Assembly: GCA_014871385.1 (NCBI GenBank) | Contig: CM026426.1 | Span: 35,775,918 to 35,839,917, forward strand | From: Ceratodon purpureus | Taxonomy: Eukaryota; Streptophyta; Bryopsida; Pseudoditrichales; Ditrichaceae | Length of the DNA stretch: 64,000 nt | Reading direction: 5' to 3' | Part shown: positions 1-10,519 of the stretch, one piece after another | Numbering within the stretch: position 1 is the first letter of the stretch | Layout of the letters: the number at the start of each line of letters is the position of its first letter | Made by a program: the position numbers and the translations under genes | Notes under the pieces: model-generated | Databases searched by the model: none | What the model was told of the DNA's origin: nothing | Seen by the model: the letters and a program-made list of their open reading frames with translations, nothing else

Positions 1-210
1 GCCAAACATTTTTTAGGTGTAGGCAATTTTTTGTACTCTAGGACCTTGGCATCGTCCCCCGTTTCCACTCTCCCTCGCGATTTGAGGACAGAAATACCGG
101 AAAAAGGGAATAATGTTAAGCGGAGACCCAACTGGTCTCTCCCTTTAGCCCCATCCACTCCCCTCCCAGTGTTACCCTTGCAAGTTTTCGACACTCATCC
201 AATCTCTGTG

Positions 211-305
211 GATAAATTCTGTCCAGCCAACTTGGATGAATTCTGTCCAACCAACTTGGATAAATTATGTCCAGCCAACTTGGATGAATTCTGTCCAGCC
301 GACTG
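211..305. repeat. 24-bp tandem repeat, four units
   Basis: Four consecutive 24-base units beginning GATRAATT and ending CAACTTG, the last slightly diverged. The period is a multiple of three, and read on the + strand each unit gives eight residues of the form LDEFCPAN. The repeat lies in a 110-codon open frame that I cannot otherwise support as a gene. Confidence 0.85.
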
Positions 306-960
306 GATGAACCATTGGAGGTGGCCCATGCAGCTGCAAGTGGTGGGCTTTGTCACAGCTTAGAAATCTGCCCAAAGATTGTACTCAAACAATTTGCTGG
401 TGTGCATGTCCAGAAGAGGCTAGTCTAGAGTAGTCAATGCTAGCAACGATAGCGGCTGAAATGATCCGTATAGAACTCATGGTGTTGGTGGTACATTGAC
501 AAGGTTAGAGAAAAAAATTCCAAACTGAAACAGTTCATTGTAGGACATCCCATTCCGAGATGCTTCTCCAATTTTGCTATGCATGACAACGATTACTCCA
601 AGTAAAGAGAGCAGGTCCCCCAGTCTTCATTGAAAGACTAATACAAAATTGTTGCCAACTCAAAAATAACAATTACCATATGAGTATGTAAGAGTGCAAT
701 GCCTTTGCAATGTGGAATTGAAAGGAATTGATGCTGAGTGGAAACAAATTTAGTGGCATCAGCAAAGTCATGTACACTTACAAATTACATGAAACTTATT
801 TGTGTCAAATCTCTGGATCTAAAAGCACCTGATTCCGGTGATATACATGTCTTAGCAACACCACTTCTAGCTTGGGCCTGTTGCAAACATTTCTGCATCC
901 ATCAAGTTTGAATCGAAAGTCTACCACCTGAGCTTTGTAGGACCCCTCATGGTCTCACCT

Positions 961-1040
961 CTATGCCTTTGAGCAATCTTGGATAGAACATGCTTGAGTA
1001 GACTCTTGGATAGCTTGCCTCTATGCCTTTGAGCAATCTT
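961..1040. repeat. 60-bp direct duplication
   Basis: The 20-mer CTATGCCTTTGAGCAATCTT occurs twice exactly 60 bases apart, with related flanks such as TTGGATAG. This is a small local tandem duplication. The rest of the first kilobase, outside this and the 24-bp repeat, shows nothing I can assign. Confidence 0.7.
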
Positions 1041-1279
1041 TGATCAATCTTGGATAGAGAACCGTGCTGTCTCTACCCGGACGTACCAAAGTAAACTTTC
1101 CTTCCCCCACTTTGCAAAGTCTAGATGTCACTCCCCTAAGTGACACCCGAGTGGCGTCCCCACGGTGAAGTGACCGATTGGAGAAGAACAAGAGGCAAGC
1201 TAAGGAGAGTCTACAGTTGCTCTTGGACTCGGAAGACAAATCTGAGTATACTGGATCGTTGGCCACCACTTTAACCGGA

Positions 1280-2432
1280 TCGACCCATATATAGACTTTG
1301 ACTTCGACAAAGACTGCGACAAAGGTTTCATCCAGGTCCAAGATCCTGACCCGGTCTCAAGAGCAAAAGAAGAAGAAGGCTACGAGACGTGCCTCAAAGT
1401 CCAGAGCAAAGGCAGGAGATGTGGAAGAGAGGGCGGACAAGTTGAATAAGGACAAGTAGAAGAGGAAGAAGCCAAAGACCAAATAGATTGGCCAGTGGTA
1501 GTTTTTGGTTTTGTAGGAAATCTAGAAGTAGGATCTAAGATCCGGAAAACTTACAAAGATACCATCAGGGTATGTTGAGTAGGAGTTAGGGTTCTAAGTG
1601 AACTTTTGGCGCTGTTGCTTTTGTGAAAGCCTTTGTTTATTGACTAAAGTCTATAGGATCTGTCGGGTCCTTGTTTTTGCATAATTCCTTCCCATATTCC
1701 TTATCACTATAACATTGTGTTTTCCTAATGTTGTTTCCCCTCTGAATTCCTTTCGGAGTCTGAATGATCCAAGAGAAGATAGAGTTCTACTGTAGACCAG
1801 ATGTAAAGGTGACGGAAGTTGTGAGGCAGGACCCGGATCATTCTAGATTTCCAGACTTAGCGATCGATGCATTGGTTTGTTGTAGGAGTTAAAGCCTCCT
1901 TGCTTAGGTCACTAATTATTCTCATATAGAATAGCCCTTGCTAAGGTTGTTGCAGATCAAGGGGTCCTTGATCGGGCTTCCTAAACTTCCAAAGAGATTT
2001 TGATTACAATGAGGAAGAGAGTCGCGCAGTGGAACGAGTCGCCCAAAGATAGCCGGATCCTAGCTCTCTTGTATCTGGATCGGTGTGTCGTTGTAGTCTC
2101 ACGGATCGAAAGGAAATTACTTTTGTAACTTGCTAATCAAAGTTTCTAGGTTAGTTGTAAGGCGACTTTGTGTTGGATACGTTGGGTTTGGTTTGTCTTA
2201 ATAACAGAATAGGCAAAGTAGATTAGAAAATGTGAGTAGGTAGAAACTATATAGTATATACAGTTCCGGAGATACAATTGGGACAAACTTATAAGGAATT
2301 AGATTGCTCATGATTAAAAACTGATATCACACTAACGAGTCCACGGAATGGTACTTGGAATCACATGGATAGAAGGAAAATAAGCTTGTTTTTACCGTCA
2401 CCGGGAGATAAACAAATTTCGTGTTCCGACAA
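1280..2432 (+). mobile_element. Family E element, 5'-truncated (copy E0)
   Basis: Only the tail of a gag-only element is present. The first 200 bases read, with interruptions, as a very basic tail rich in Lys, Arg, Ser and Gln, resembling the C terminus of the E protein at 58.2-60.4 kb. The non-coding 3' region shares blocks with the same copy, including TTGTAGTCTCACGGATCG, a GATCGGGCTYCCTRAACTTC segment, and a terminal GTGTTCCGACAA, which I take as the 3' end because similarity to the other copy stops there. The left boundary is approximate. The class of the element is uncertain. Confidence 0.6.
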
Positions 2433-2864
2433 CGGGATTAGAAATAGGTGACCATGCAACATACTAAAGATGTTAGCAGTCTTGTCTGGGAACAAATGAA
2501 ATGAAATTTTAAAATAAAAAAGTACAAATAACCATGTTGGAAAACTAGCCAGTATTGACAAGCCTCAAATAAGGACATATGAGAATGAAAAAAAGAACAT
2601 CGAACAAATATATACAAGACCTTGTAACCAGCTGACGGAGCTGAACTAGACAATAGATTACAATTAAAAGAAAACAAACATGGAGGCACAACAAACCGCC
2701 GGTGCCGGCACGCCTTCAACAAGCATAACAATAGACATGAAAAAGAGCATCAAACATGACCAGGCAACCAACTGCCTGTGCCGGCACTTCACATGCTCAC
2801 CTAAACATAACTGCAATTATTGTAATATAAAAGAACAATAAAGGGTCGGGAACAAAGCGCCATT
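2433..2864. other. Unassigned interval
   Basis: Nothing recognisable. Short open frames on the minus strand are AT-rich and have no family features. The last four bases, CATT, are the target-site duplication of the element that follows. Confidence 0.6.
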
Positions 2865-3605
2865 GGGTGTAAGCATGGTAAAGTGGACCAGTAAGTGCAA
2901 TGTGTGATCACTAGAAAGTGAATATGAAGTGTGCTGTTTTTTGAAGCTCTAAGCTGATTTTGAGCATTTTGGTGTAGTTTTTTGAGCATTTTAGTCACTT
3001 TTTAGGGTGTCACAAGGTATCTAATAAGCAACTTCATAAAAAGAACATCTTCAATTGTTACTTAATTTGACCACTAGTTCTAAATCATGAAAATAAACTT
3101 TTCCAAAGTTTTGATTTTTTCATTTGGGGCCCTCTATTGTCTTTAGAGGATGTTTTTTCCAATTTGAAAAACAATGTTCGGTGAAAAAAAACTCACTAAA
3201 AGTACCGCGGAAGTAACCCTCTTAAAAAACATCCTTGCGACACTTTTGGAACCCTCAACCAATTGATGAATATATGAATTGACTATTTTAGAATACCTCT
3301 TAAACATACAGAGGGCCCCCCATCATCAAAAGTGATTTTTAGATAGTTTTTGATTCTTTTCTAGCCACTTTTTCAAATGGTCACATTCACTTTGCTTGGA
3401 CTTAAAGCCCTCATACAATAACTTAAAAGTGTCTACTTTGCATGAAACTTTTCCAAGTTGTACAAAAACAAGTTGAGAATCTATATTAGCAAAATTATTT
3501 GACTTCAATAACATTTTTCCATCACTTTTGCATAATTTTAGCAAAAGGGCTGAAACTGACAAATAGTTAACCACTTTTTTGGTACACTTTACCATGCTTA
3601 CACCC
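2865..3605 (-). mobile_element. Family R TIR element, copy R1
   Basis: A 741-bp DNA transposon bounded by perfect inverted ends GGGTGTAAGCATGG and flanked by a direct CATT on both sides, read as a 4-bp target-site duplication. It is nearly identical to R2 at 6.4 kb in inverted orientation and has exactly the same length. A 4-bp duplication does not fit the common plant superfamilies: Mutator gives 9, hAT 8, CACTA and PIF 3, Tc1/mariner TA. It is probably non-autonomous, as no transposase is visible. Confidence 0.9.
3326..3595 (-). CDS. 89-residue reading frame of R element (R1 copy)
   Basis: Unrecognised small protein. The start codon lies inside the terminal inverted repeat, so translation begins almost at the transposon edge. 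The product is lysine- and leucine-rich, with a C-terminal half that could form a short helix or coil and no Cys/His motif. The copy in R2 differs by a single residue (Lys to Asn near position 27), while R3 at 27.8 kb has lost the frame. It may be a relic of an autonomous parent's first exon, or open by chance; near-identity of two young copies is not evidence of selection. Confidence 0.35.
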   Translation of the reverse strand: MVKCTKKVVNYLSVSALLLKLCKSDGKMLLKSNNFANIDSQLVFVQLGKVSCKVDTFKLLYEGFKSKQSECDHLKKWLEKNQKLSKNHF

Positions 3606-3609
3606 CATT

Positions 3610-5095
3610 GCTAGAAGGCCTCCAACGAGGACATTTGAAAATGAAAATAAGAACATCAACCGAATGCATGCAAGACCCTGTGACCAATTGGCAGCAACCG
3701 CATTCCAGTTACAATGGTAAAATTGATTGCAAATTACGTATGACCTCTAGGTTGTGCAAGAAGAGGGTTAGAGAACAGGATGAGAAATATGAAGGTCTAC
3801 CGCACCTACTACGAGTATTGACACGAAGAATTGGACAAATGAAATATGAAGAAAGCTATACCTTGCGTGCTGCCGATGTCGGCACTTGTTCAAGGGGTGT
3901 TGGCAAAATTAGAAATTAAGCAAGGCCGCATGGTTGTTGTCCTCAATTGTGTGGTAATAGAAAATAAATAACAGAACAAGAGCCAAACGGTCGATCAGAC
4001 TATCGCCGCGGGCGGTACACCAAAGAAAGTCGGACGAATTTTTGAAGGGTCGGGACGAGATCCGCCATACTTTCAAGTTCCTCTTCCTTGTCAGGTTGCT
4101 CTTTGACATCAAGTCGCTCTCCTCAATTTAGGTCACGCTCCTCATTGCTCTGTGTCTCTTCATATCGTCGCCTCTCGCTCTTGGGTTCTTCTCAACAATG
4201 CTACTCTGGTAGCTGCTCGCCTCCGGAAACCCCAGTCGACTCCATACCCTTGACTTATGGAGCGCCGAGTCCTCCCAAAGTATTCATATCGTCTTTGTCA
4301 AAGACAACTTATGCGCCGCCTTTGCAAGTCATCTTCTACAAAAATCTCAACGCGCCAACAATGAGAACTAATCAATGAAGAAATATGACCAACTCAAATG
4401 ACTAAGATGGAAAGGACCTTTTCGGGCACCTCACGGACTTTAGAAGGTACTTCACAGGTCAACATGAGGACCTCAAGAAGGTACTTCACAGTCTTTGCCA
4501 TGAGTTTGCATATATCTAATTTTAACACTTTTTAGTAGGTATCTTCTTGCTCTTCATTACTCACTTCTTGACAGTGGCCTGCATGTCACATAATAGCCAT
4601 CTAGAATACACAACATTGAACTCCACTCAAGCTATATCTTCTCTCATTGCAGACATCATGAACAATCCGTTTCCCATAATGTTCACGAGATGTTAGCATC
4701 ATATGTACTGATTTTCTAAGCAATTAATTATAGAAGTAGGTATATTTGTACCTAACAGTCTATCATGTATAAAGATATCCAATATAAGAGCATCACTTAA
4801 TTCATTCCAAAGAATGTTAATTATAATCTACATTCGATGGCTGATCACAATCCCTACCATCATCGCCAAATAGAATTAATTCAATGATCTTCTATTTACT
4901 AAAGAGTCAAAATACAGCAGTAAAGTAGCCGGCGTTGAGTACTAGTATTAATTATGTTTAATCATGGAATGTAGTAAAAATGTCAACTGACATTCAAAGG
5001 CTCTATTCATCTTCAAAACTATATGTTAAATACATCTACTTCCAAGAAGAGAGTCCTCTTATATTGCGCTTTGCCTTAACCTTTCTATCACGTCA
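3610..5095. other. Unassigned interval upstream of MULE copy 1
   Basis: No gene or repeat that I can support. Open frames at about 3.6-3.9 kb (+), 3.9-4.1 kb (-) and 4.1-4.4 kb (+) lack recognisable features. The end of the interval presumably includes the 5' terminal region and promoter of the MULE that starts near 5.1 kb, but I could not define its terminal inverted repeat. Confidence 0.5.
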
Positions 5096-6262
5096 TTGAT
5101 GCTTTTGCACTCCTGCTCTACAGTCATGACGCTCGCTATCCTTTATGCCGACGCGGTTGGAATTCCTCTCACGTTCCATGCGAGAGAGGTTGGTTTTGCT
5201 TTCGTTACGTCTCTTCGTCTAAGTCTAAAATTTAGTTTCAGAGAGAAGAGTAATTGTATTGAGAAAGAGATCTCCAATGATGTTACTTCTGAGCTTACTC
5301 ACACTTTGGGACAAATTTCTGATAGGGATGCGAAGAGTTTATTAATGTGGACGCTGTATCCTCGTACTTACAAAGTCTATGGTCTCGTTGATTCACAGAT
5401 GGCCGCTCCTACAAAAATTCTAACCCTTCGGCAATCTTCTACATGTATTGTTTGGAGCCCTATGCCTCCTGATGTGAAGGTCAAGGTCAAGCAAGGTCTA
5501 GAGACTCCTGATTCACAGTATCTGAACGTTGAGCTAGTTATTACTCTCTTGTTAGGTGATAAAGGCAGTCCATCTAAGTCGCCCTCTCAAGCAAAACCCA
5601 TAGTAGCACCAATAGTTGTGCAAGAAGAGATTAGCATATTACTATTGCTAATACAACGAGCCACTAGGCCACGAATTAAAAAAAAAAAATTGAAAAAAAT
5701 AGATTATTCATCCATTAGATATAGGAGGTTAGAGTACCTATCTGCCGTGTTTGATGGCGCCGTTATATTTGAGTTGCCAGCTATCGGAGACCAGAGTTCC
5801 AAATCACAAGCAAAATCAATGCGTGGAATGAACAAGTGTTACGATGCTCGCGTTTGGACCAAATCCATCACAACCAACATCACTAGCAACTTCGGCTTGT
5901 CCTTTTGCTATTCAACTTGTGTTGGTTACTTGCAATGCAACAACAAGAAGTTCAATTATCTAGACCACCGACCTCCCATTTTCCAAGTGAATCAGACAGA
6001 GTTTGAAGGTTGTAGTCTTCAACCATTTGTAGTGGACTAAGCACCCCCAACAAATTCTACGCTACTATGCAAGTTATGTAGAGAACCTTCAGCATATATT
6101 GCAAGATATAGAGCAAATATTTATTATTTGAGTGAAAAAAGGAATCAAACCAGAGCATGTATCCACATAGGCATTCACGATCACTCGGTCGAGGTTGGAG
6201 ACTATAGAGACAGTAAGGCCAAAATCAATAGACTGATTCAAGAGCAGTTTGAGAGAACTTGT
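5096..6262 (+). pseudogene. MULE transposase copy 1, N-terminal part
   Basis: N-terminal third of a Mutator-like transposase, homologous throughout to the copy at 50.6-53.5 kb (-). Shared landmarks in order are a THTLGQ segment, a YPRTYKVYGL segment, an acidic low-complexity linker, a DARVWTKSITTNIT segment, a CxxC-like pair followed later by CKLCREPSA, and a TRACIHIGIHDH segment resembling a Cys-His finger. Translation runs to a stop near 6040 and homology continues past it. At about 6262 the gene is broken by insertion of the E element and resumes at 10.52 kb. The family acts in the nucleus as a cut-and-paste transposase. This copy is inactive. Confidence 0.8.
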
Positions 6263-6373
6263 GGAAAGTGATTTCTACGGTTGGCACACCGGAAGACTAA
6301 AATCCGGTGAAAAAAATGAAAAAAATTAGAAATTACGTTATAGGAATATGTAAGTGTTAACTAGATCTAGGTA

Positions 6374-7114
6374 GGGTGTAAGCATGGTAAAGTGTACCAA
6401 AAAAGTGGTTAACTATTTGTCAGTTTCAGCCCTTTTGCTAAAATTATGCAAAAGTGATGGAAATATGTTATTGAAGTCAAATAATTTTGCTAATATAGAT
6501 TCTCAACTTGTTTTTGTACAACTTGGAAAAGTTTCATGCAAAGTAGACACTTTTAAGTTATTGTATGAGGGCTTTAAGTCCAAGCAAAGTGAATGTGACC
6601 ATTTGAAAAAGTGGCTAGAAAAGAATCAAAAACTATCTAAAAATCACTTTTGATGATGGGGGGCCCTCTGTATGTTTAAGAGGTATTCTAAAATAGTCAA
6701 TTCATATATTCATCAATTGGTTGAGGGTTCCAAAAGTGTCGCAAGGATGTTTTTTAAGAGGGTCACTTCCGCGGTACTTTTAGTGAGTTTTTTTTCACCG
6801 AACATTGTTTTTCAAATTGGAAAAAACATCCTCTAAAGACAATAGAGGGCCCCAAATGAAGAAATCAAAACTTTGGAAAAGTTTATTTTCATGATTTAGA
6901 ACTAGTGGTCAAATTAAGTAACAATTGAAGATGTTCTTTTTATGAAGTTGCTTATTAGATACCTTGTGACACCCTAAAAAGTGACTAAAATGCTCAAAAA
7001 ACTACACCAAAATGCTCAAAATCAGCTTAGAGCTTCAAAAAACAGCACACTTCATATTCACTTTCTAGTGATCACACATTGCACTTACTGGTCCACTTTA
7101 CCATGCTTACACCC
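6374..7114 (+). mobile_element. Family R TIR element, copy R2, nested in E1
   Basis: A 741-bp element with ends GGGTGTAAGCATGG / CCATGCTTACACCC and a 4-bp GGTA duplication on both sides. The E2 copy keeps the empty site near 38.25 kb: there a single GGTA joins the two flanks without the 741 bp. This fixes the element boundaries and the duplication length, and shows that R2 jumped after E1 had formed. Confidence 0.93.
6384..6653 (+). CDS. 89-residue reading frame of R element (R2 copy)
   Basis: Same unrecognised frame as in R1, starting in the terminal inverted repeat and ending TAA-free until a TGA after a Lys-Asn-His-Phe end. One residue differs from R1. No signal peptide, membrane segment or metal-binding motif. 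Whether it is expressed cannot be judged here. Confidence 0.35.
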   Translation: MVKCTKKVVNYLSVSALLLKLCKSDGNMLLKSNNFANIDSQLVFVQLGKVSCKVDTFKLLYEGFKSKQSECDHLKKWLEKNQKLSKNHF

Positions 7115-7383
7115 GGTAACAACAAATTAAGACGGTTGATTGAAGGAATAAAGAACCGGACGGGCTACCAAGACTGATCTAGTCGAGCAGGACCGGTTGG
7201 ACCAAGGACAGGCTTCGGGACCGATTCAAGACACGGGCAGACATAGGGCAACAGCCGGTACACATAATACGCACGGGAGAGACGGCCGCAACAATTAAAG
7301 CGCCGCCCGTCGCGACCGTCCAATGATGAAGGGCTACGATCGTCCATCATGAAGAGCTACGAACGGCTGCAGTCAGAGCAAGG

Positions 7384-7390
7384 TATATAA
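7384..7390 (+). promoter_or_regulatory. TATA box of E1
   Basis: TATATAA in the leader, about 150 bases before the expected start of the gag-like frame. E2 has TATAAAA and E3 TATATAA at the equivalent place, so the box is conserved in the family and probably drives its transcript. Confidence 0.7.
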
Positions 7391-7534
7391 GGCAGAAGGG
7401 CAACCAAGATCCTTCTTTCATTTGTCATTTTGTGTGCGCCGGGACTTTGTGCTCCTCGGTGTATTTCGCATTACGTGCTTAGGCTGATAGGAGAGAGGCG
7501 GTGAGACAGAAGTGTTTCCCTTAGTCAAGGGACT

Positions 7535-9458
7535 GTGTGAGAAATTGTGCGTGCAGGGGTTACCGGAGGGACTGTAAGGACGATTAGCAGTATGGCTAGT
7601 AAGGGGATGGAACCGGAGGAAGGTCCTTTGCTGAAGGTACAACGGATTATGCCGTTGATACCAACAGATGAGCGCCGAGAACGTCTACGGGATGCATTGG
7701 AGATTATGGGTTGTCCAATGTTCCTTGATAAAGCATGGGCTTAGTCGGAGGCACTTCCGGCACAAGAGATTCAGGTCAAGAATCCTAACAACTGAGGGGC
7801 CATCCGGGGAGAGCCGGAGTAGTGGACGGTGCAGCTTTGGAGTGATACGTATGGCTTCCGGGATGGGGAAGTTTCCAGGCCGGAGGTACGTGAGTTCATC
7901 TACGAGTACGTCAAGACAGCCAGAGATCCGCCGGAAGGTTGGAGTATGGACAACATTAAGGACTAGAGCGCCCGGTTGGTGGTAGGGTTTATGAACTCGA
8001 TTTTCCACCCGGAAAAGCCCAAACGAGTCACCATCAAGTTTGCCACCACCTTCATAGGTGCCATGAACGGGTTGATCCAAGTGGAGTGGGGCGCTATGAT
8101 CAAGACAATCGTCGACCGGGAGGTGGCCCAACTTAAGAGGGTGAAGAAACCTCCCACCTGCCTTCCAACTTTCCTCATTCACCTCTACCGGCACAAGGGA
8201 ACATTGACACCAAAGGAGGTAGTGGAGTACGATAGGATGAAGAGTCTCTAGAAATACGCGGAATCAGAGACGGAAGTTTCTGATGACGATGATGATTTGA
8301 TGAAGATTTTGCCCTCCCCAACAAAGAAACGGCCAAACCCGGAAGCAGGGCAGCCATCCGATACTCCCCGGTCCCCCACAATGGCCAGATGCAACCTGAG
8401 CACGGAAGCCCTCAAACCTATTGGTCCACCGGAGCACATCAGGGATGTGTGTAAGAACTTGGCCAACCTGGCGGGGAAGATGACCGAGTATGTCCAGTAC
8501 CTACAGGAAACCACAAAGCTTGAATACCGGTTGATGAAGGAGGTGATTTCCCTTACTGGAACAGACCGGTTGGAGGAATTCGTTACCATTCTTTGCAACT
8601 TCCGGGACTTGGCTGGCCTACAGTCAAGCCATGTCAAGGGATTGGCACATAACCGGGAGAGGATCATCAAACTCCAACAGGATTTGAATGATGCCCAGTT
8701 AGACTTCCGGGAGGCCCGTGACCGGGCGGCCGGAACGGTCCAGAGCGTGGTGGAGATCAAGAACACTCTAGCCCTTTCGGTAGATGTGGCCAACCAGTGT
8801 GCCTTCTATAAGGAGTTTTTGATACACCTACCACATCCAGCCCGGAAGTTAATTGTGAATTTAATGCACGACCGGACGCAGGTAATGGAAGCGACTTGGT
8901 TGAAGATGAGAGCCCTAGTGGCAAGCATTGACGGGAATAAGTCCAGTCCGTCAACTCCACCGGGTCCACCGGCAGATCAGGAGGCGCATAGGACTCCAGC
9001 GCCACCAGCTCCGACCTTGGGATCGGAACCAGTGCCGACCGTTCCCTCTCCTGTTCAGTCGGCCCTCCAGTCACTGGTTCGGCCGGAACTTGGACAACCG
9101 CTAGCGAACCCTGGACAACCTTCACAATCTCATCATCCCGGAGGGGGTGAAGGCCATTAACCCGGAGAACATCAACCTAGATGGGAGCCCTTGGCCACCG
9201 GCATGAACACCCTTCGTTCCGGTACAAGGAACTCCATCCCCACGACGAGTACGGTCGGGCCTCGATATAACCCCGGTGGCTACACGGTCTCCCTCCCCCG
9301 CAGTACAAATAGACCGAGTCCGAAAGGCGGCCGACCAACCGGTGCCAGATACTCCTAGAGCCGGCTCGTCACTGAAACGATTGAAGAGGGGAGGATAGAA
9401 GAAAGGACGGCCAGACGGAGCCCGGACTAGCCCAAGGTTCGAGAAGGAGAAAGAGTAG
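7535..9458 (+). pseudogene. E1 gag-like protein, decayed
   Basis: Single long frame of the E family, about 640 codons here. The expected ATG (present in E2) is GTG in this copy. Parts in order: an N-terminal globular region containing LEIMGCPMFLDKAW; a conserved block reading FHPEKPKRVTIKFA with a following FLIHLYRHKG; an acidic linker; a long helical, probably coiled-coil segment; a Pro-rich stretch; a basic tail. In-frame stops fall at 7742, at about 7790, 7820 and 7960, and at 8249, and there is a frameshift near 9140. Layout and company suggest a capsid-like (gag) protein of a non-autonomous retroelement; that role is inferred. Confidence 0.65.
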
Positions 9459-10519
9459 GGATAGGATAAGGACCGGATAAAATGGCAGCGATTAACGATG
9501 GGGCTCACTTGCACCTAGCTGTCAATCCAGATAGATAGCAGCAGTAACTAGGAATAAAAGGCGGCCACCGGCCGGGGATTTGCAGGGTCCAAGATCCGGA
9601 AATTTTGGATCTCGGTTGGCCACTTGTCTACTATAGGCTCATTAGGAATTACTACTTAAGCCAAAAGTTTTCCCAAGGCCTGGGCCTTGTTTTTGTAAGC
9701 CGTTTTGATGTTGCAACTAAGAATATACTTTTGGAGTTGTTTTGGGTCTGGGTGGCTGGCAGGCCCGTTACCGTAACAGTTTGTGGGTACTGTTGTCTTT
9801 GATAGGATTCCGGGAGAGTCTTGAACAGTGTAGTAGTTTGGAGAGCGCCCGGAGAGATTGGAGAGGTGTCAAGCGTCGAGTGTTGACGGTTTCCAACGTC
9901 CGGAAGGAGCCTAGAGGGAAGGAAAGACGTATTGCAGCAGGGGCTGGTAGTCTTAAGGTCACGACGAGTCATGTGTACCCTGGAATCCGAGATCCGGGCA
10001 GTTGCTTCCTCTTGATAGGATAAAAGCCGGGCTACCCACTGCAAATCAGATCGGAAGGAGACAATATCGTTAGGATACAGTGCAACCATGAGGTGATGAC
10101 GTTGTAGTATGGATTCAGTCCCTATAACCGGTACTGAGTAGTTATCCGGACCGGTCCCTAGTCATACGGAAGGAATACTCCTCCTTCTCCGGGTGTTAGA
10201 TAGGAACAGTGGGGTGTCCAGCCACTTTATGTCTCGGGACGATGGAGAATCCAGCCATTTGAAAGCATAGAGAAATCGGGGGGAACCGGCCACTAGTCTA
10301 AAAATCCGGAAAATAGGAACGAGGCAAAAACAACCGGTTCGAGACGACCGGCATTGGGACGGGAGACAGTTGGAACCAGGTGGTGACTTACCGTTATGTT
10401 CTAAAAGGAGGGAAACTATAGGTCTTCGTAGGAACGAACACCGAGTGGTTTACTTTGGAGTGTATGTAGTGTCCTTTAAGTACTTTCCAAATGATTACTA
10501 CTGCCACGCCGTGCTACAG

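Larger units (their letters stand above)
6263..10519 (+). mobile_element. Family E gag-only element, copy E1
   Basis: A complete copy of about 3.5 kb once the nested R2 is removed. Both ends are defined by comparison with E2 at 34.8-38.4 kb: similarity starts at GGAAAGTRATTTC and ends at CGTGCTRCAG, with unrelated sequence outside. The order is leader, TATA box, one long gag-like frame, about 1 kb of non-coding 3' region. I see no reverse transcriptase, integrase, LTR pair or terminal inverted repeat. The copy interrupts the MULE reading frame between a Glu-Arg-Thr-Cys stretch and an Ala-Thr-Lys-Ser stretch that are nearly adjacent in the uninterrupted homologue. No clear target-site duplication. 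Confidence 0.75.

Noticed and set aside
31-363. 110-codon plus-strand gene at the left edge
   Set aside because: Openness is explained by a 24-bp repeat whose period is a multiple of three; no promoter, splice or family evidence.
8248-8793. 181-codon minus-strand frame
   Set aside because: Shadow of the E1 gag-like gene, which is supported by homology with E2.
6263-10519. E1 as an ordinary LTR retrotransposon
   Set aside because: The first and last kilobase share no direct repeat, ends lack TG...CA and no pol is present; kept as unclassified.
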